DNA of 64,000 nt from an uncultured Faecalibacterium sp. (GCA_934524985.1 CAKSYT010000002.1:186001-250000), one strand, 5' to 3'; positions 32,717-42,890 are shown, numbered from the stretch's first letter. Made by a program: numbers and translations. Notes: generated by a model not told the origin, from the letters alone.

Positions 32717-33374
32717 TAGTTTCCTCTTTTCCAAAAAACCGCTCCTCAAGCATCAAACACAAGCAATGGTAAACAGGAAGATGCAACTCCTGAACCATAT
32801 AAGTTTCAGTCTTTGAAACCCTGATACAAACATCGCTCATCTGCGCCAACTTACTGTCTTTTGCACCAGTCAAGCCTATTACTTTCATGCCTTTTGCATG
32901 TGCAGTAGTTGCAGCATACAATATATTTTTACTGCTACCACTCGTAGAAATGCCCAAAAACACATCTCCCTCTCTACCGTACCCATTAATCTGCTGAGCA
33001 AAACACAACAATGGCTCACAGTCGTTCATATATGCTGTAGAAAGTGCAGGGTGACCATCCAAGGCAATAGCCGGAAGTGCTCCCTGTAGATTATCTGCCA
33101 GCACAGATCCAAGTTCTTCGTTTGCAGCAACAAGCTTTGCTACAAAGTCTGCTTCCGTTTTTCTTGGGAGCTTAAAACCTTTCATTAATTCTCCTACAAT
33201 ATGTTCAGAGTCTGCCGCCGATCCTCCATTGCCTGCAATTAAAAGTTTTCCATCTTTTAAATAGCACTCTTCCATTACCAAATAAGCATCAATAATACTC
33301 TGTTCACATATTTTTAACTCTGGGTATCTTTCCATTAACAAATCAATATGCTTCTGCAATCGCTGCTCAAACAT
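32700..33374 (-). CDS. gmhA: Sedoheptulose-7-phosphate isomerase (GmhA-like)
   Basis: 224 residues with a single SIS domain: LLIAGNGGSAADSEHIVGELMKGFKLPRK and FLGISTSGSSKNILYAATTAHAKGMKVIGLTG, ending VQELHLPVYHCLCLMLEERFF. The AADSEH and QELHL/H residues match the GmhA active site. It makes D-glycero-D-manno-heptose-7-P, the first step of the GDP-heptose path continued by HddA and HddC-GmhB in this locus. Start 33374 has GAGGG upstream. Confidence 0.92.
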   Translation of the reverse strand: MFEQRLQKHIDLLMERYPELKICEQSIIDAYLVMEECYLKDGKLLIAGNGGSAADSEHIVGELMKGFKLPRKTEADFVAKLVAANEELGSVLADNLQGALPAIALDGHPALSTAYMNDCEPLLCFAQQINGYGREGDVFLGISTSGSSKNILYAATTAHAKGMKVIGLTGAKDSKLAQMSDVCIRVSKTETYMVQELHLPVYHCLCLMLEERFFGKEETNANIN

Positions 33375-33409
33375 TGTCAATCCCTCTATCTCTAATTTTC
33401 TTTAACTAT

Positions 33410-34420
33410 TCATTCCTTCGGCTCATATGTTTCAGGTGTATAGTGGATAACCCTTGTACCTCCATCCTCAAATGTAAACGGAATATGCATCAAATCACGC
33501 ATCGCCCAACGAACCGCGTCCTGTCTCTCTGGCTGCACATAAAATACAAGGAACCCGCCACCGCCAGCACCCAACAGTTTTCCTCCAAGTGCACCAGCAG
33601 CCATGCCTTTTTTATAAAGATCATCAATACTATTCGTGGAAACTGCCGCTCCAGTCTGACGCTTCAGTTTCCATGTATGATCCAGCATTCTGCCAAAATC
33701 ATCAAGATCTGCATTCTTATCCGTCAGAACGCGTTCAGCATCATCAACTAGAGCAAGCATCTCTTTCAACTGGGCAACCTTATTCTGTTTCCCTGCTGCA
33801 TTTGCTTTTTGTACATCTGAAGAAAAGCGGGTAAATCCTGTAAAAAACATCATTAGATTCTGATTAAGCTGTTTCTTTCGCTCTGGCGAGATAATAACTG
33901 GTAAAACCTCATATCCATTTGCATTAAAGTTAATGCGGTTAAATCCACCAAAAGAAGCAGCAATCTGATCTTGCCAGCCGCCAGCCTCCTGACAAAGGTA
34001 GCGCTCAAGATATATCGCTTCATCTGCCAATTTCTTCTTATCAGCGTACTTTCCCTTCAAAGCATAAAAGGCATTTAGCATTCCAACTGCGAAGGAACTG
34101 GAAGTTCCCAATCCAGAACGCGCTGGAAGATCGGCCTCATAAGTAAGACGGATTTCATGCATATCCAGCATTTTCATTGCATTACGAATTGCGGGATGCT
34201 GAATATCATCTACACTTGTTACTCTTTCTGTTTTTGAATAAGATAGTTCAGTAGAGTAATCAAAAAAACGCGGAAGATGTCTTACATTAACATAACAGTA
34301 TTTATCAAAGGTTGTCGATAAAACTGCTCCATTATTTTCTTTAAAAAAATCTTCTATATCGGTACCGCCGCCAAAAAAAGACATGCGAAACGGAGTTTTT
34401 GTAATAATCAATTCTTTCAC
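33410..34420 (-). CDS. hddA: D-glycero-D-manno-heptose-7-phosphate kinase (HddA-like)
   Basis: 336 residues of the GHMP kinase family. TKTPFRMSFFGGGTDIEDFF is the N-terminal motif. ADLPARSGLGTSSSFAVGMLNAF is the P-loop (PxxxGLGSSSS type). GWQDQIAASFGGFNRI and LLGAGGGGFLVFYVQPE complete the signature. HddA phosphorylates the anomeric position to give heptose-1,7-bisphosphate. It is directly beside gmhA (35-nt gap), supporting the specific assignment over other GHMP sugars. Confidence 0.9.
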   Translation of the reverse strand: MKELIITKTPFRMSFFGGGTDIEDFFKENNGAVLSTTFDKYCYVNVRHLPRFFDYSTELSYSKTERVTSVDDIQHPAIRNAMKMLDMHEIRLTYEADLPARSGLGTSSSFAVGMLNAFYALKGKYADKKKLADEAIYLERYLCQEAGGWQDQIAASFGGFNRINFNANGYEVLPVIISPERKKQLNQNLMMFFTGFTRFSSDVQKANAAGKQNKVAQLKEMLALVDDAERVLTDKNADLDDFGRMLDHTWKLKRQTGAAVSTNSIDDLYKKGMAAGALGGKLLGAGGGGFLVFYVQPERQDAVRWAMRDLMHIPFTFEDGGTRVIHYTPETYEPKE

Positions 34421-34432
34421 CTCATTTATATA

Positions 34433-35545
34433 CTACAATGTGTTCAAAAAGCCTGAAACATTCTTTTCCCAGTTAAGATATTTATCGTTATATTCAATTG
34501 CCTTTTTCCCCATATAGAACCTTATATTTTTATCTTCCATCTTTCTGAAAGCCTCTTGATAATCAATTAATGTTTCACAAATAAAACCCGTTGATTCATT
34601 TTCAACAAATTGTGTTAACCCAGGCAAATTCGAACAAATAACAGGTGTACCAAAATAATATGAAATTGGAATCACACCACTTTGAGTAGCTTCTATATAT
34701 GGCAAAACAACAGATACTGCATTTCTTATTAGCCACCGCATCTCACCATCATCGATGTATCTTTTGATAAGTATGATATTAGGATTATTCTTAATCATCC
34801 TTAACTCTTCATCTGATAATATCCCATTTCCAGCAATTATGAGCTTACTTTTCAGATCTTTCGTAGATGAATAAGCTTTCGCTAATGTGGATATACCTTT
34901 ATACTTATCCAATCTACCAAAAAACAAATGATACTTGTAATCAGATACTTCACTTGGTTTCACATCATCACATTCTGGAACATGCGCACCTAGCGAAAAT
35001 GAAAGCAGTTTTGGTTCATATTCTGGATGCCTATGTCTATATGATTCTCTAGAATTATCTGACAGCAATAGAATTTTATCAGCTTTTTTTTCTAGTTTTC
35101 CACTCAGCCAATCATTCCAGCCACCTCTAAATCGAGCTTTCAATGACAACCTTGTAGGGTGGGATGTACCTGCATCATGCATTGTCAATATGCAAAACTG
35201 TTTATCTCTATTCAACTGCAACCCAACCTGCACAGAATAGAAGTGATTGTCTACCAGCCAAACATAGTCCGGGTTAATCTTTTCAACTTGTTTAGCCACG
35301 TTTAGCACACTCGGATTCTTTGCAACATATCTAAGTGCTTTATCCAAAAATTTATTGGAATGATTTCGCGTATTATAACGAATAATGTGAGCGTCTCCAA
35401 AATCTTTGATATGTAGTTCTGCATCTTCTGGAACAAAACAAAATACATTATAATCCAGTTTCTTCAAAACATTATATAGCGTTGCTATTAATTGCAGAAC
35501 TCCACCTATTCTATTTCCTGTAAATAGAATAACTGTTTTTTTCAT
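34433..35545 (-). CDS. Glycosyltransferase family 4-like
   Basis: 370 residues. A GT-B fold is suggested by the N-terminal VILFTGNRIGGVLQLIATLYNVLK and the C-terminal donor domain: HLFFGRLDKYKGISTLAKAY, KLIIAGNGILSDEEL, VLPYIEATQSGVIPISYYFGTPVICSNLPGL. The EATQSGV segment corresponds to the EGxxSG nucleotide-sugar motif. The donor and linkage are not predictable. 12 nt from hddA. Confidence 0.87.
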   Translation of the reverse strand: MKKTVILFTGNRIGGVLQLIATLYNVLKKLDYNVFCFVPEDAELHIKDFGDAHIIRYNTRNHSNKFLDKALRYVAKNPSVLNVAKQVEKINPDYVWLVDNHFYSVQVGLQLNRDKQFCILTMHDAGTSHPTRLSLKARFRGGWNDWLSGKLEKKADKILLLSDNSRESYRHRHPEYEPKLLSFSLGAHVPECDDVKPSEVSDYKYHLFFGRLDKYKGISTLAKAYSSTKDLKSKLIIAGNGILSDEELRMIKNNPNIILIKRYIDDGEMRWLIRNAVSVVLPYIEATQSGVIPISYYFGTPVICSNLPGLTQFVENESTGFICETLIDYQEAFRKMEDKNIRFYMGKKAIEYNDKYLNWEKNVSGFLNTL

Positions 35546-35557
35546 CTTGCTTTCCTC

Positions 35558-36490
35558 TCAAATTAATTCCCTTAAAGTGCTGCCTTCATACCCCAACGCC
35601 TTAGCATAATCAAAAACTTCAGCTATATCTCTATACAAAGCTTCAATCTGATTATCAGTTTTAAACGAAGGACTCCCACTAGGCATCAGTTCTGATGAAT
35701 GAAGCATAAACATCACATAAGGGTCATCAGTTTTCGTATGGCACCTCAATAAATATTTCATTTCCTTTAAATTACTTCCATTAGGTCTCAGCCAAATCGG
35801 ATATCCTTTTATTGAATGCCATATTTTTTTTATCTGTTTTTTTATTGGGGCGTTCACATCACAAAAATACCGATGTGAAAGTAAAATACTGACCGGCACC
35901 TCAGTCAATTTTGTTCGTTCAGGTAATTCCACGTTGTAAATACTATGGGGACAATTCTTGTAATTTGAACCAGCACTATCTTTTGTCCGTCCTACTATAT
36001 GTGACCAGTCTATGCCAGGAGTAACAGAGCAATCTATTTTATAACCATATTTCCCAATAATATTAAAATATTCCTGATTCATCGCCCATCTTCCTGCTCT
36101 ATGACTAATTGGCCTAATTCCAGTTTTCTCATAAATAAGATCTGTGAGGAATTTCACCTTTTCTTCCATAATATTCTTGGGATACTCAATCAAATATGGT
36201 TGTCCATCATTTGCAATTGGCAATTTATACAGCGGCGGACTGTTCCAAGCATGTAAATGCATTCCCAACTCGCCTGTATGATTTTTCTCAACATTCTTTA
36301 TAAATTCCACATAGTCTGGATCCATAATCATTTCATAATTTGTCAACCAAACCGGCTTAAAGCCATATTTTTCACATAACTGCTGAAATCTCAAAAGATA
36401 ATGAGTATTATGAGTTGTAATCTCATCTCCTTCATGCCAATTCCACAGATTGTCACCTTCTGTATCCATCGTTATAATAAATTTCTTCAT
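35558..36490 (-). CDS. WalW-like polysaccharide deacetylase family protein
   Basis: 310 residues. FIITMDTEGDNLWNWHEG, MHLHAWNSPPLY and ISHRAGRWAMN resemble the WalW-type NodB-like deacetylases of polysaccharide loci. The catalytic acidic TEGD and HLHAW/HRAGRW metal-binding residues are present. The C terminus carries FMLHSSELMPSGSP. It may deacetylate the growing glycan or modify a sugar precursor. No signal peptide is evident, so it probably acts in the cytoplasm. Confidence 0.8.
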   Translation of the reverse strand: MKKFIITMDTEGDNLWNWHEGDEITTHNTHYLLRFQQLCEKYGFKPVWLTNYEMIMDPDYVEFIKNVEKNHTGELGMHLHAWNSPPLYKLPIANDGQPYLIEYPKNIMEEKVKFLTDLIYEKTGIRPISHRAGRWAMNQEYFNIIGKYGYKIDCSVTPGIDWSHIVGRTKDSAGSNYKNCPHSIYNVELPERTKLTEVPVSILLSHRYFCDVNAPIKKQIKKIWHSIKGYPIWLRPNGSNLKEMKYLLRCHTKTDDPYVMFMLHSSELMPSGSPSFKTDNQIEALYRDIAEVFDYAKALGYEGSTLRELI

Positions 36491-36510
36491 TTCTATCTGC
36501 TCCTCTATGA

Positions 36511-37692
36511 TTAAACATTATCAATCAATTGATAATATTTATAGATTTCATCTTGATTTCCATATTCGTGAGCGTTTAAATACGTATGTATCTCATCTAT
36601 TCTTGGAATGATTTTCATTATTCCTGCTGCGATTGCCTCGGAACTCATATTAACAATTACACCTTCATTGTCATTAACCTGATCTTTCACAGTGTCGTAA
36701 TTTGTTACAACTATAGGCTTTCCCAAAATTTTTGCCTCGTCCAAAACAACTGACTTACCTTCATAACGTGAGGTCTGTACAAGTATATCAGCTCCATCCA
36801 TGTACTTATATGGATTATCAGTTGCCCCCAGTAAAAATACGCAATCATCAACATTTTTGTTCTTAATCTGCATATTCAGTTCAGTTTTCAGCTCGCCATC
36901 ACCTAGAATAAACCAAGAAAACTTTAATCCATTTTCTTTCAATATAGATGCTGCGTCTACAGCCATATCAAACCCTTTTAAATGAATTAATCTCCCCACA
37001 GATACAATTTTAAATTCATCCCCTTCGTACTCTTTTGGATATTCCTTTTCAGCTAAATACTTAATCGAAGATGAGCTAGTAAGATTAGGCAACATGCAAA
37101 ACTTTTCTTTTATTGACGGAAAGGTTTTGCAGAGTGTTTCAACACAAATATTCGAGATGCTAACCACAGAATCCACTTGGCGCATATACTTCAAATCATG
37201 CTCTTCCAGAGCATTCAACTTTGAATAATCAGTATGTATCCACGCAATTTTCCTTTTTGCATCAACTTTGTCAACCAAATAATACAGCTGTTCGCCATGT
37301 AGGTAAGATATTGCCACATCATATTTCTTTGTCTTTATTGATGGAATTCTATCCTTGTAATAATGTTCCCATCTGTATTGCCTACTGGCATACATAGATT
37401 CTGTCTTTTTGCGGGCCCAAAATGTTCCCCAATAATGATCAAACGTTAATAGTGGATGCTTTATTCCTTTTATCCGATTATTTCCTTTTGCATATAGTAA
37501 ATGTAAAATATCATAATCGTGGAGAATATGAACCTCATTCGGAAGTTGTTCTAAAAAAATACCTTCCTCTTGAAACAGCAAAAGATCCACTTCGTATTTT
37601 TGATAATCAAAAAGTTGAAGAAGGTTGACCAAACTTCTTTCAGCCCCACCATTTCTCAAACTACTCATAATAAATAAAATTTTCGTTTTCAT
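36511..37692 (-). CDS. Glycosyltransferase family 4
   Basis: 393 residues. The N-terminal ILFIMSSLRNGGAERSLVNLLQLF is the classical GGAERS acceptor-domain motif. FKIVSVGRLIHLKGFDMAVDAASILKEN, FILGDGELKTELNMQIKNKNVDDCVFLLGATDNPYKYM and VQTSRYEGKSVVLDEAKILGKPIVVTNY form the donor domain, with EGKSVVLDEA as the ExxxxxxxE motif. Retaining GT-B enzyme. First gene after the 377-nt gap. Confidence 0.9.
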   Translation of the reverse strand: MKTKILFIMSSLRNGGAERSLVNLLQLFDYQKYEVDLLLFQEEGIFLEQLPNEVHILHDYDILHLLYAKGNNRIKGIKHPLLTFDHYWGTFWARKKTESMYASRQYRWEHYYKDRIPSIKTKKYDVAISYLHGEQLYYLVDKVDAKRKIAWIHTDYSKLNALEEHDLKYMRQVDSVVSISNICVETLCKTFPSIKEKFCMLPNLTSSSSIKYLAEKEYPKEYEGDEFKIVSVGRLIHLKGFDMAVDAASILKENGLKFSWFILGDGELKTELNMQIKNKNVDDCVFLLGATDNPYKYMDGADILVQTSRYEGKSVVLDEAKILGKPIVVTNYDTVKDQVNDNEGVIVNMSSEAIAAGIMKIIPRIDEIHTYLNAHEYGNQDEIYKYYQLIDNV

Positions 37693-38069
37693 AAATCTCC
37701 ATCCTCACTAAACCCGGGTCATTCACAGTTCTCTCACCGACTAAAAAGTACCCCCCTAAATTTCAAAATACATTTCAGTTATAACCTCATTAAATATATG
37801 CCAAGTTTAAATTTTAAAACGACAGCACCAATCCTATATATCATCACAGAATATTATCCCTGTCCGTATAGTTTTTAAACTCTGCCAAATCATTAGACTT
37901 AAATGAACGGATTAATAACAATCTAATGCCAAGTTCTCTTACGACTACTTTAATAGATACTCTATTCTTTTCATTCATAAAGCAAAATAATTAAAAACAA
38001 AAACATCTGTGTTTCTTTTAGCCACATTCACAGTTTTGTTGTAAATAGCTCAGGCTAGCTATGGAAATA
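37693..38069. other. AT-rich intergenic gap inside the polysaccharide locus
   Basis: No supported gene. All minus-strand frames contain early stops; the longest reading from the ATG at 37979 is 26 codons. It is the only large gap in an otherwise tightly packed operon, so it may hold an internal promoter or a fully decayed gene. Confidence 0.5.
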
Positions 38070-39140
38070 TCAAATCGATTGAATCATCTCCAACCATTTA
38101 CTACTAATCGTTTTATACTCTAATCGTTCGGTAGATTTCTCTGCAGCTCTTCCCAGCCTATTTCTTAATTCTTCATCATCAATCAATAAAGACATCTTTT
38201 CCGACATTGTAGCTATATCACCAATATCAACTAAAAAACCATTTTCTCCATCAGTAATCAATTCTGACGGGCCACATTCACATTTTGTCGAAATACATGG
38301 CAACCCTGCGTGCATAGCTTCGCAAAGCACATTCGGGAATCCCTCATAAAAAGATGACAGCACAAAAATTCTTGCCTTTTTCATTTCAAGAAAAGGCATA
38401 TGCGTCACGCCGCATAATTTGACGCTGGTAGTCAAATTTTCCTTTTCAATCAAATCTTGTAGTTCATCTTTACGATTTCCCTGTCCATAAATCTTTAATT
38501 TCCAGTCGGGATATAACTCGGCCACTTTTTTATAAGCCTTAATCAGTGTCACAAAATCTTTCTGTCTTTCTAGCCGTCCAACCGAAATCACTGTGTTTTC
38601 TTTTTCTATACTCTGGCCCTCGCATTGTGCTGCCATCTCATCAAAATCTAACGGATTTTCCAGAACCACAATTTTCTTTTGTAAATATTGCGGATAAAAA
38701 GTTTTCATTTCATTAGTCTGCACACAAACGACATCGGCAAACCGGTACAAAAAACACGTTACATCAAAAACATATTTAGGATATTTCCGCAGCAAATTAT
38801 TTCTATCGCAGACAATAATTTTTGTCTTTGAAAAAAGTCCTGCCAGAATCAGCATAAAATTGCATCTGCTTAAAAATGAAATCGCAACAGCTGCTTTTCT
38901 TTTCTGAAGATACTTTTTTGTGGCGCGATAATCGCAGAGCCATTCTGCTAACTTACTTTTATTCGTAAAATTATACTTATTAAGTTTTACATTTGATGCA
39001 ACACTATAAAACTGCGGACGTTTTTCATAAGATGTTATGCTAACATCCATGTCATGTTCTGCAAAATTTGCCGCCAAATTTGTCAACACATGTTCCGCAC
39101 CTCCGCTAGAAAGGCTGCTTATGTAAAAATCCACTTTCAT
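38070..39140 (-). CDS. Glycosyltransferase family 4
   Basis: 356 residues. VDFYISSLSSGGAEHVLTNLAANF at the N terminus (GGAEHV motif). The donor domain has VISVGRLERQKDFVTLIKAYKKV, LKIYGQGNRKDELQDLIEKENLTTSVKLCGV, and VLSSFYEGFPNVLCEAMHAGLPCISTKCECGPSELI, with EGFPNVLCEA as the signature. Resembles capsular GalNAc/glucosyl transferases. The start overlaps the next glycosyltransferase by 4 nt. Confidence 0.92.
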   Translation of the reverse strand: MKVDFYISSLSSGGAEHVLTNLAANFAEHDMDVSITSYEKRPQFYSVASNVKLNKYNFTNKSKLAEWLCDYRATKKYLQKRKAAVAISFLSRCNFMLILAGLFSKTKIIVCDRNNLLRKYPKYVFDVTCFLYRFADVVCVQTNEMKTFYPQYLQKKIVVLENPLDFDEMAAQCEGQSIEKENTVISVGRLERQKDFVTLIKAYKKVAELYPDWKLKIYGQGNRKDELQDLIEKENLTTSVKLCGVTHMPFLEMKKARIFVLSSFYEGFPNVLCEAMHAGLPCISTKCECGPSELITDGENGFLVDIGDIATMSEKMSLLIDDEELRNRLGRAAEKSTERLEYKTISSKWLEMIQSI

Positions 39141-40309
39141 GCTTTTTCCCCACTACCGCATTCTCGTTCTCTCAGTACAGTATCGTAATCTACAACATCA
39201 CCTGCATAAACACGCAACATCTGATCAACAACAATATCCCAACTATACCTTTCTAAAATATAAGGTGCAGCTTCTGTCTTATATTTTTTCACAAGTTCAG
39301 AATCATTTAAGAGCATCTGTAGTTTTTTCTGCAAATCCTTTGCATTTTCTTTTTCAAACCACATTGCTTTCTCATGAACCACTTCAGTATTTTCTGGAAT
39401 ATCACTAATCAAACAACAGTTTCCATAACTCATTGCTTCCAGCAACGCATTTGCCATTCCTTCCAAGTTGCTTGGCAATGCAAAAATATAGGAATTGCTA
39501 TAAAGTTCTTGTATCTCTTGTCCATACACATAGCCTGTAAAAACGATTCGTTTATCACCGTCAGCTAATTCTAACAGTTGATTATAATAGTCTTTGTTTG
39601 ATTCTGAACCACCAGCAATCACAAGCTTTTTATCAGTTTTACAATTTTTGAACGCTTCAATCAAATATTGCAATCCTTTTTCTGGAACAATTCTTCCCAA
39701 CGAAAGGATGTAGCTATCTTTTTCTAAACCATACTTATCTTTGATAATATCCACATCATGATTTTCCGGTTTATCAATGCCATTAGCAAATAAAACTGAA
39801 TTTACTCCATATTTTGTATCAATATATTGTTTCATATTTTTAGAGAGAACCAGACATACATCTGCCTTTGTAGCCGCCATTCTTTCTCCAAACTCAAGAT
39901 ATTTTGATGCAAAGCCGCCCCACTTATCTCTTTGGCTATCTATACCATGTAACGATGCTACTACTCGTAACCCCAAAAGTTTAGCAAGTGGAATCATAGC
40001 ACATGATCCTGATGCACGGAAACTCACACAATCATACCGACTGAATGCTGCATGGATAGTTGCAAGAAAAGAATAAATCGGAACACAAGCTGCTCCCTTT
40101 ACTGTTGGAACCGTTACTATTTTAATGCCTTTATATTCTCTCAGTTTCTTTCCATCAAATTCTTTTCCAAAAACATTGTGACCGCCACGGTTATATACTG
40201 TGACATCATTTCCTCTTTGCACCATCCGAACCGCATGTTGCTCTACGCCCTTCTCTATTCCACCTTCGTTTGACGGTATACGTTTATGTCCAATTATTGC
40301 AATTTTCAT
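39137..40309 (-). CDS. Glycosyltransferase family 4 with DUF1972-type N terminus
   Basis: 390 residues. IAIIGHKRIPSNEGGIEKGVEQHAVRMVQRGNDVTVYNR is the DUF1972/rhamnosyltransferase-like N terminus. DSYILSLGRIVPEKGLQYLIEAF, KLVIAGG and FALPSNLEGMANALLEAMSYGNCCLISDIPENTEV form the donor domain. The broken gene at 45985-46425 is a paralogue of its first third. Confidence 0.92.
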   Translation of the reverse strand: MKIAIIGHKRIPSNEGGIEKGVEQHAVRMVQRGNDVTVYNRGGHNVFGKEFDGKKLREYKGIKIVTVPTVKGAACVPIYSFLATIHAAFSRYDCVSFRASGSCAMIPLAKLLGLRVVASLHGIDSQRDKWGGFASKYLEFGERMAATKADVCLVLSKNMKQYIDTKYGVNSVLFANGIDKPENHDVDIIKDKYGLEKDSYILSLGRIVPEKGLQYLIEAFKNCKTDKKLVIAGGSESNKDYYNQLLELADGDKRIVFTGYVYGQEIQELYSNSYIFALPSNLEGMANALLEAMSYGNCCLISDIPENTEVVHEKAMWFEKENAKDLQKKLQMLLNDSELVKKYKTEAAPYILERYSWDIVVDQMLRVYAGDVVDYDTVLRERECGSGEKA

Positions 40310-40327
40310 CTATCTTTCTCCAAATAT

Positions 40328-40867
40328 TTATTGCATCCTTATTTTTTCTATTTCATCTGTAAGTCGAATAATTCTTTCTCGTCTACTTAAGCTTTTTAAG
40401 CCTTCCACATTTTTAGGTGAACTATCTAAAATTTTATCTGCGTAATCGGATGTCTTGGAAATAAATCTAGCAGGTACCCCCCCCCACACTTCTCCTGAAG
40501 GAATTGATTTTGCAACAACAGCTCCTGCTGCAACTATTGACTTATCTCCAATGCTTACTCCAGGCAAAATTATGCTTTTAGCGCCTATAAAGCAATCATT
40601 TCCAACACGAATTCTTCCATATTTCATGGCTCCCCTGTACTCTTCTTCGTCTCTGAAACACCACGTTGCGCCATCGTGAGTTATGAAAGTGACTCCAAAC
40701 GAAACTTCCGTATGATTACCTAACGTAATCAAAAATGGTTCACTCCCCCAATTAACCGATCCAAATGTTTTGCACTTATCACCAATTGTTACTCCAAGTA
40801 ATCTTGCGCACTTAATCGGGGCAATATATTTATACACAGTCACAAAAAATTTAGTAATGAGTTTCAT
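40328..40867 (-). CDS. Hexapeptide-repeat acyltransferase
   Basis: 179 residues. Left-handed beta-helix repeats: LGVTIGDKCKTFGSVNWGSEPFLITLGNHTEVSFGVTFITHDGATW, then RIRVGNDCFIGAKSIILPGVSIGDKSIVAAGAVVAKS. It closes with IPSGEVWGGVPARFIS. Probably O-acetylates the polysaccharide or a nucleotide sugar. GTG TGG GGG GGG GTA gives nine consecutive G (plus strand 40477-40485), identical in context to the other acetyltransferase; a slip of one base would replace the last ~25 residues. Confidence 0.88.
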   Translation of the reverse strand: MKLITKFFVTVYKYIAPIKCARLLGVTIGDKCKTFGSVNWGSEPFLITLGNHTEVSFGVTFITHDGATWCFRDEEEYRGAMKYGRIRVGNDCFIGAKSIILPGVSIGDKSIVAAGAVVAKSIPSGEVWGGVPARFISKTSDYADKILDSSPKNVEGLKSLSRRERIIRLTDEIEKIRMQ

Positions 40868-40870
40868 ATA

Positions 40871-42121
40871 TTAATCCCTTCCAAACAAATCTCTCGTATA
40901 AACCTTCTCCTCCACATCATCAAGACACTTATCATATCTATTTGCAATAATAGCCTGACTCTGTTTCTTAAACTCATCCAAATCATTAACCACAACGCTG
41001 CCAAAGAACTTCTCGCCATCTTTCAGGGTCGGCTCATAGATGATGACAGTTGCACCTTTAGCTTTGATACGCTTCATGACACCCTGAATAGAGCTCTGAC
41101 GGAAGTTATCGCTATTGCTCTTCATCGTCAAACGATAAACACCAACCACAACATCTTTTTCTTTGCTCTCATCCCAGCTGTCATTTGCTTCATAAGCACC
41201 AGCAATTTCAAGCACACGATCCGCAATAAAATCTTTACGAGTACGGTTCGATTCCACGATTGCTTCAATCAAATTTTCCGGCACATCGGCATAATTTGCG
41301 AGCAGCTGTTTAGTGTCCTTGGGCAGGCAGTACCCGCCGTAGCCGAAGCTGGGATTGTTGTAATGAGTACCGATACGCGGATCAAGGCAGACACCATTGA
41401 TAATCTGCTGGGTATTCAAGCCCTTCATCTCAGCATAAGTATCCAGTTCATTGAAGTAACTGACACGCAGAGCCAGATAGGTATTAGCAAACAACTTAAC
41501 CGCTTCTGCTTCGGTAAAGCCCATGAACAGCGTGTCAATGTTTTCCTTGATTGCGCCTTCCTGAAGCACTTCGGCAAAAGTGTGTGCCGCTTTTACCAGA
41601 CGAGCGTTTTCTACATCCGTGCCAACGATGATACGGGAAGGGTAAAGGTTATCATACAGAGCCTTGCTCTCACGCAGAAATTCCGGGCTGAAGATAATAT
41701 TGTCGCAGTGATATTTTTCGCGGACACTTGCTGTGAAGCCAACAGGAATCGTGGACTTTATCACCATAATTGCTTCCGGGTTATACTCAATCACCAACTT
41801 GATAACCGCTTCAACCGCAGAAGTATCAAAGAAATTCTTCTTGCTGTCGTAGTTGGTAGGAGCTGCAATAACAACAAAATCAGCATCGCTATATGCTTCC
41901 TTTGCATCCAGTGTTGCAGTTAAGTTCAGTTCTTTCTCTGCCAGATACTTTTCAATGTATTCGTCCTGAATCGGAGACTTTTTACTGTTAATAAGTTCAA
42001 CTTTTTCCGGCACAATATCCACTGCCATAACCTTATGATGCTGGCTCAACAGCGTTGCAATGGAAAGTCCAACGTAGCCAGTTCCGGCCACAGCAATTTT
42101 CAAATCCTTAAAATCTCTCAT
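40871..42121 (-). CDS. ugd: UDP-glucose 6-dehydrogenase (UDP-sugar dehydrogenase)
   Basis: 416 residues from ATG 42121 with AGGAG upstream. [29 protein letters not shown] is the NAD-binding motif. [29 protein letters not shown], the catalytic cysteine in [18 protein letters not shown], and [21 protein letters not shown] follow. It oxidises UDP-glucose to UDP-glucuronate (or a related UDP-hexose). The neighbouring epimerase and kinase/nucleotidyltransferase genes support uronic acid synthesis. Confidence 0.93.
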   Translation of the reverse strand: MRDFKDLKIAVAGTGYVGLSIATLLSQHHKVMAVDIVPEKVELINSKKSPIQDEYIEKYLAEKELNLTATLDAKEAYSDADFVVIAAPTNYDSKKNFFDTSAVEAVIKLVIEYNPEAIMVIKSTIPVGFTASVREKYHCDNIIFSPEFLRESKALYDNLYPSRIIVGTDVENARLVKAAHTFAEVLQEGAIKENIDTLFMGFTEAEAVKLFANTYLALRVSYFNELDTYAEMKGLNTQQIINGVCLDPRIGTHYNNPSFGYGGYCLPKDTKQLLANYADVPENLIEAIVESNRTRKDFIADRVLEIAGAYEANDSWDESKEKDVVVGVYRLTMKSNSDNFRQSSIQGVMKRIKAKGATVIIYEPTLKDGEKFFGSVVVNDLDEFKKQSQAIIANRYDKCLDDVEEKVYTRDLFGRD

Positions 42122-42149
42122 GATTACTTTCTCCTCTCTCTTTGCGTTT

Positions 42150-42890
42150 TTATTTTGAAAACACACTCTTTACATACTCATAGCTGTTAATATCGCCAAT
42201 GTCATACCTCTTACCCGGCATGACGTAAGCGTGCATCGGTGTCTGCTTGCTCAACCAAGCCGCAAAGCTGCCCGGTGCGTCATAGCCGCAGCCATTATCC
42301 AGTGCCTCCTGAATCCGCTTTACATCACAGGCACGATAGCAGTAGAACGGCGGCACAGCCAGATTTCCTTTCGGCTCTTTCGGCTTTTCCTCATAGCTGG
42401 TAATCAAGTCATTGCCATCCAACGTGATGATCGCCGTTTTCTGCTGCTTTTTCAGTTCATTTTCCTCATGGCACATCACACAGGAGGTATTCTTTTCCTT
42501 TGCGAACTCCACAAACTTGGAAAGACTGAAATTCAGCACATTGTCGCCAGCCATAACTAGCAAATCATCAACTAAATTCAGCTTTTCTACCGCCAGCTGA
42601 ATATCTTTGACTGCTCCCAGACGAGTTTCATTGGTGCTTGTACCATCGTCGATCACAGTAACCTCATAAGGCCGCGTCTTTTGCTTATTGTTCTTCCAGT
42701 TCTCAAAATGCTGTGCGAACTTGTGGTTGGAAATCACCACAAATTCGTCAATGTCGGTGGTGTCAACCAGATCATCCACCAACCAATCAAGGATGGATTT
42801 CTCGCCCACTTTCAGAAGCGGTTTCGGGAAATTTTCTGTCAGCGGATAAAGCCGTGTAGCATAGCCCGCTGCCAAAATCAAACATTTCAT
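42150..42890 (-). CDS. Sugar-1-phosphate nucleotidyltransferase
   Basis: 246 residues. [27 protein letters not shown] is the nucleotide-binding motif, [13 protein letters not shown] the metal-binding site, [11 protein letters not shown] the sugar-binding segment and [21 protein letters not shown] the C-terminal motif. A single-domain RmlA/Gal1U-like enzyme. It lies 17 nt downstream of the galacturonokinase-like gene, so the likely substrate is the sugar-1-P made by that kinase. Confidence 0.88.
   Translation of the reverse strand: MKCLILAAGYATRLYPLTENFPKPLLKVGEKSILDWLVDDLVDTTDIDEFVVISNHKFAQHFENWKNNKQKTRPYEVTVIDDGTSTNETRLGAVKDIQLAVEKLNLVDDLLVMAGDNVLNFSLSKFVEFAKEKNTSCVMCHEENELKKQQKTAIITLDGNDLITSYEEKPKEPKGNLAVPPFYCYRACDVKRIQEALDNGCGYDAPGSFAAWLSKQTPMHAYVMPGKRYDIGDINSYEYVKSVFSK

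Noticed and set aside
37844..37979. Possible short minus-strand gene in the capsule gap
   Set aside because: On careful reading the frame stops after 26 codons; no start signal or homology.
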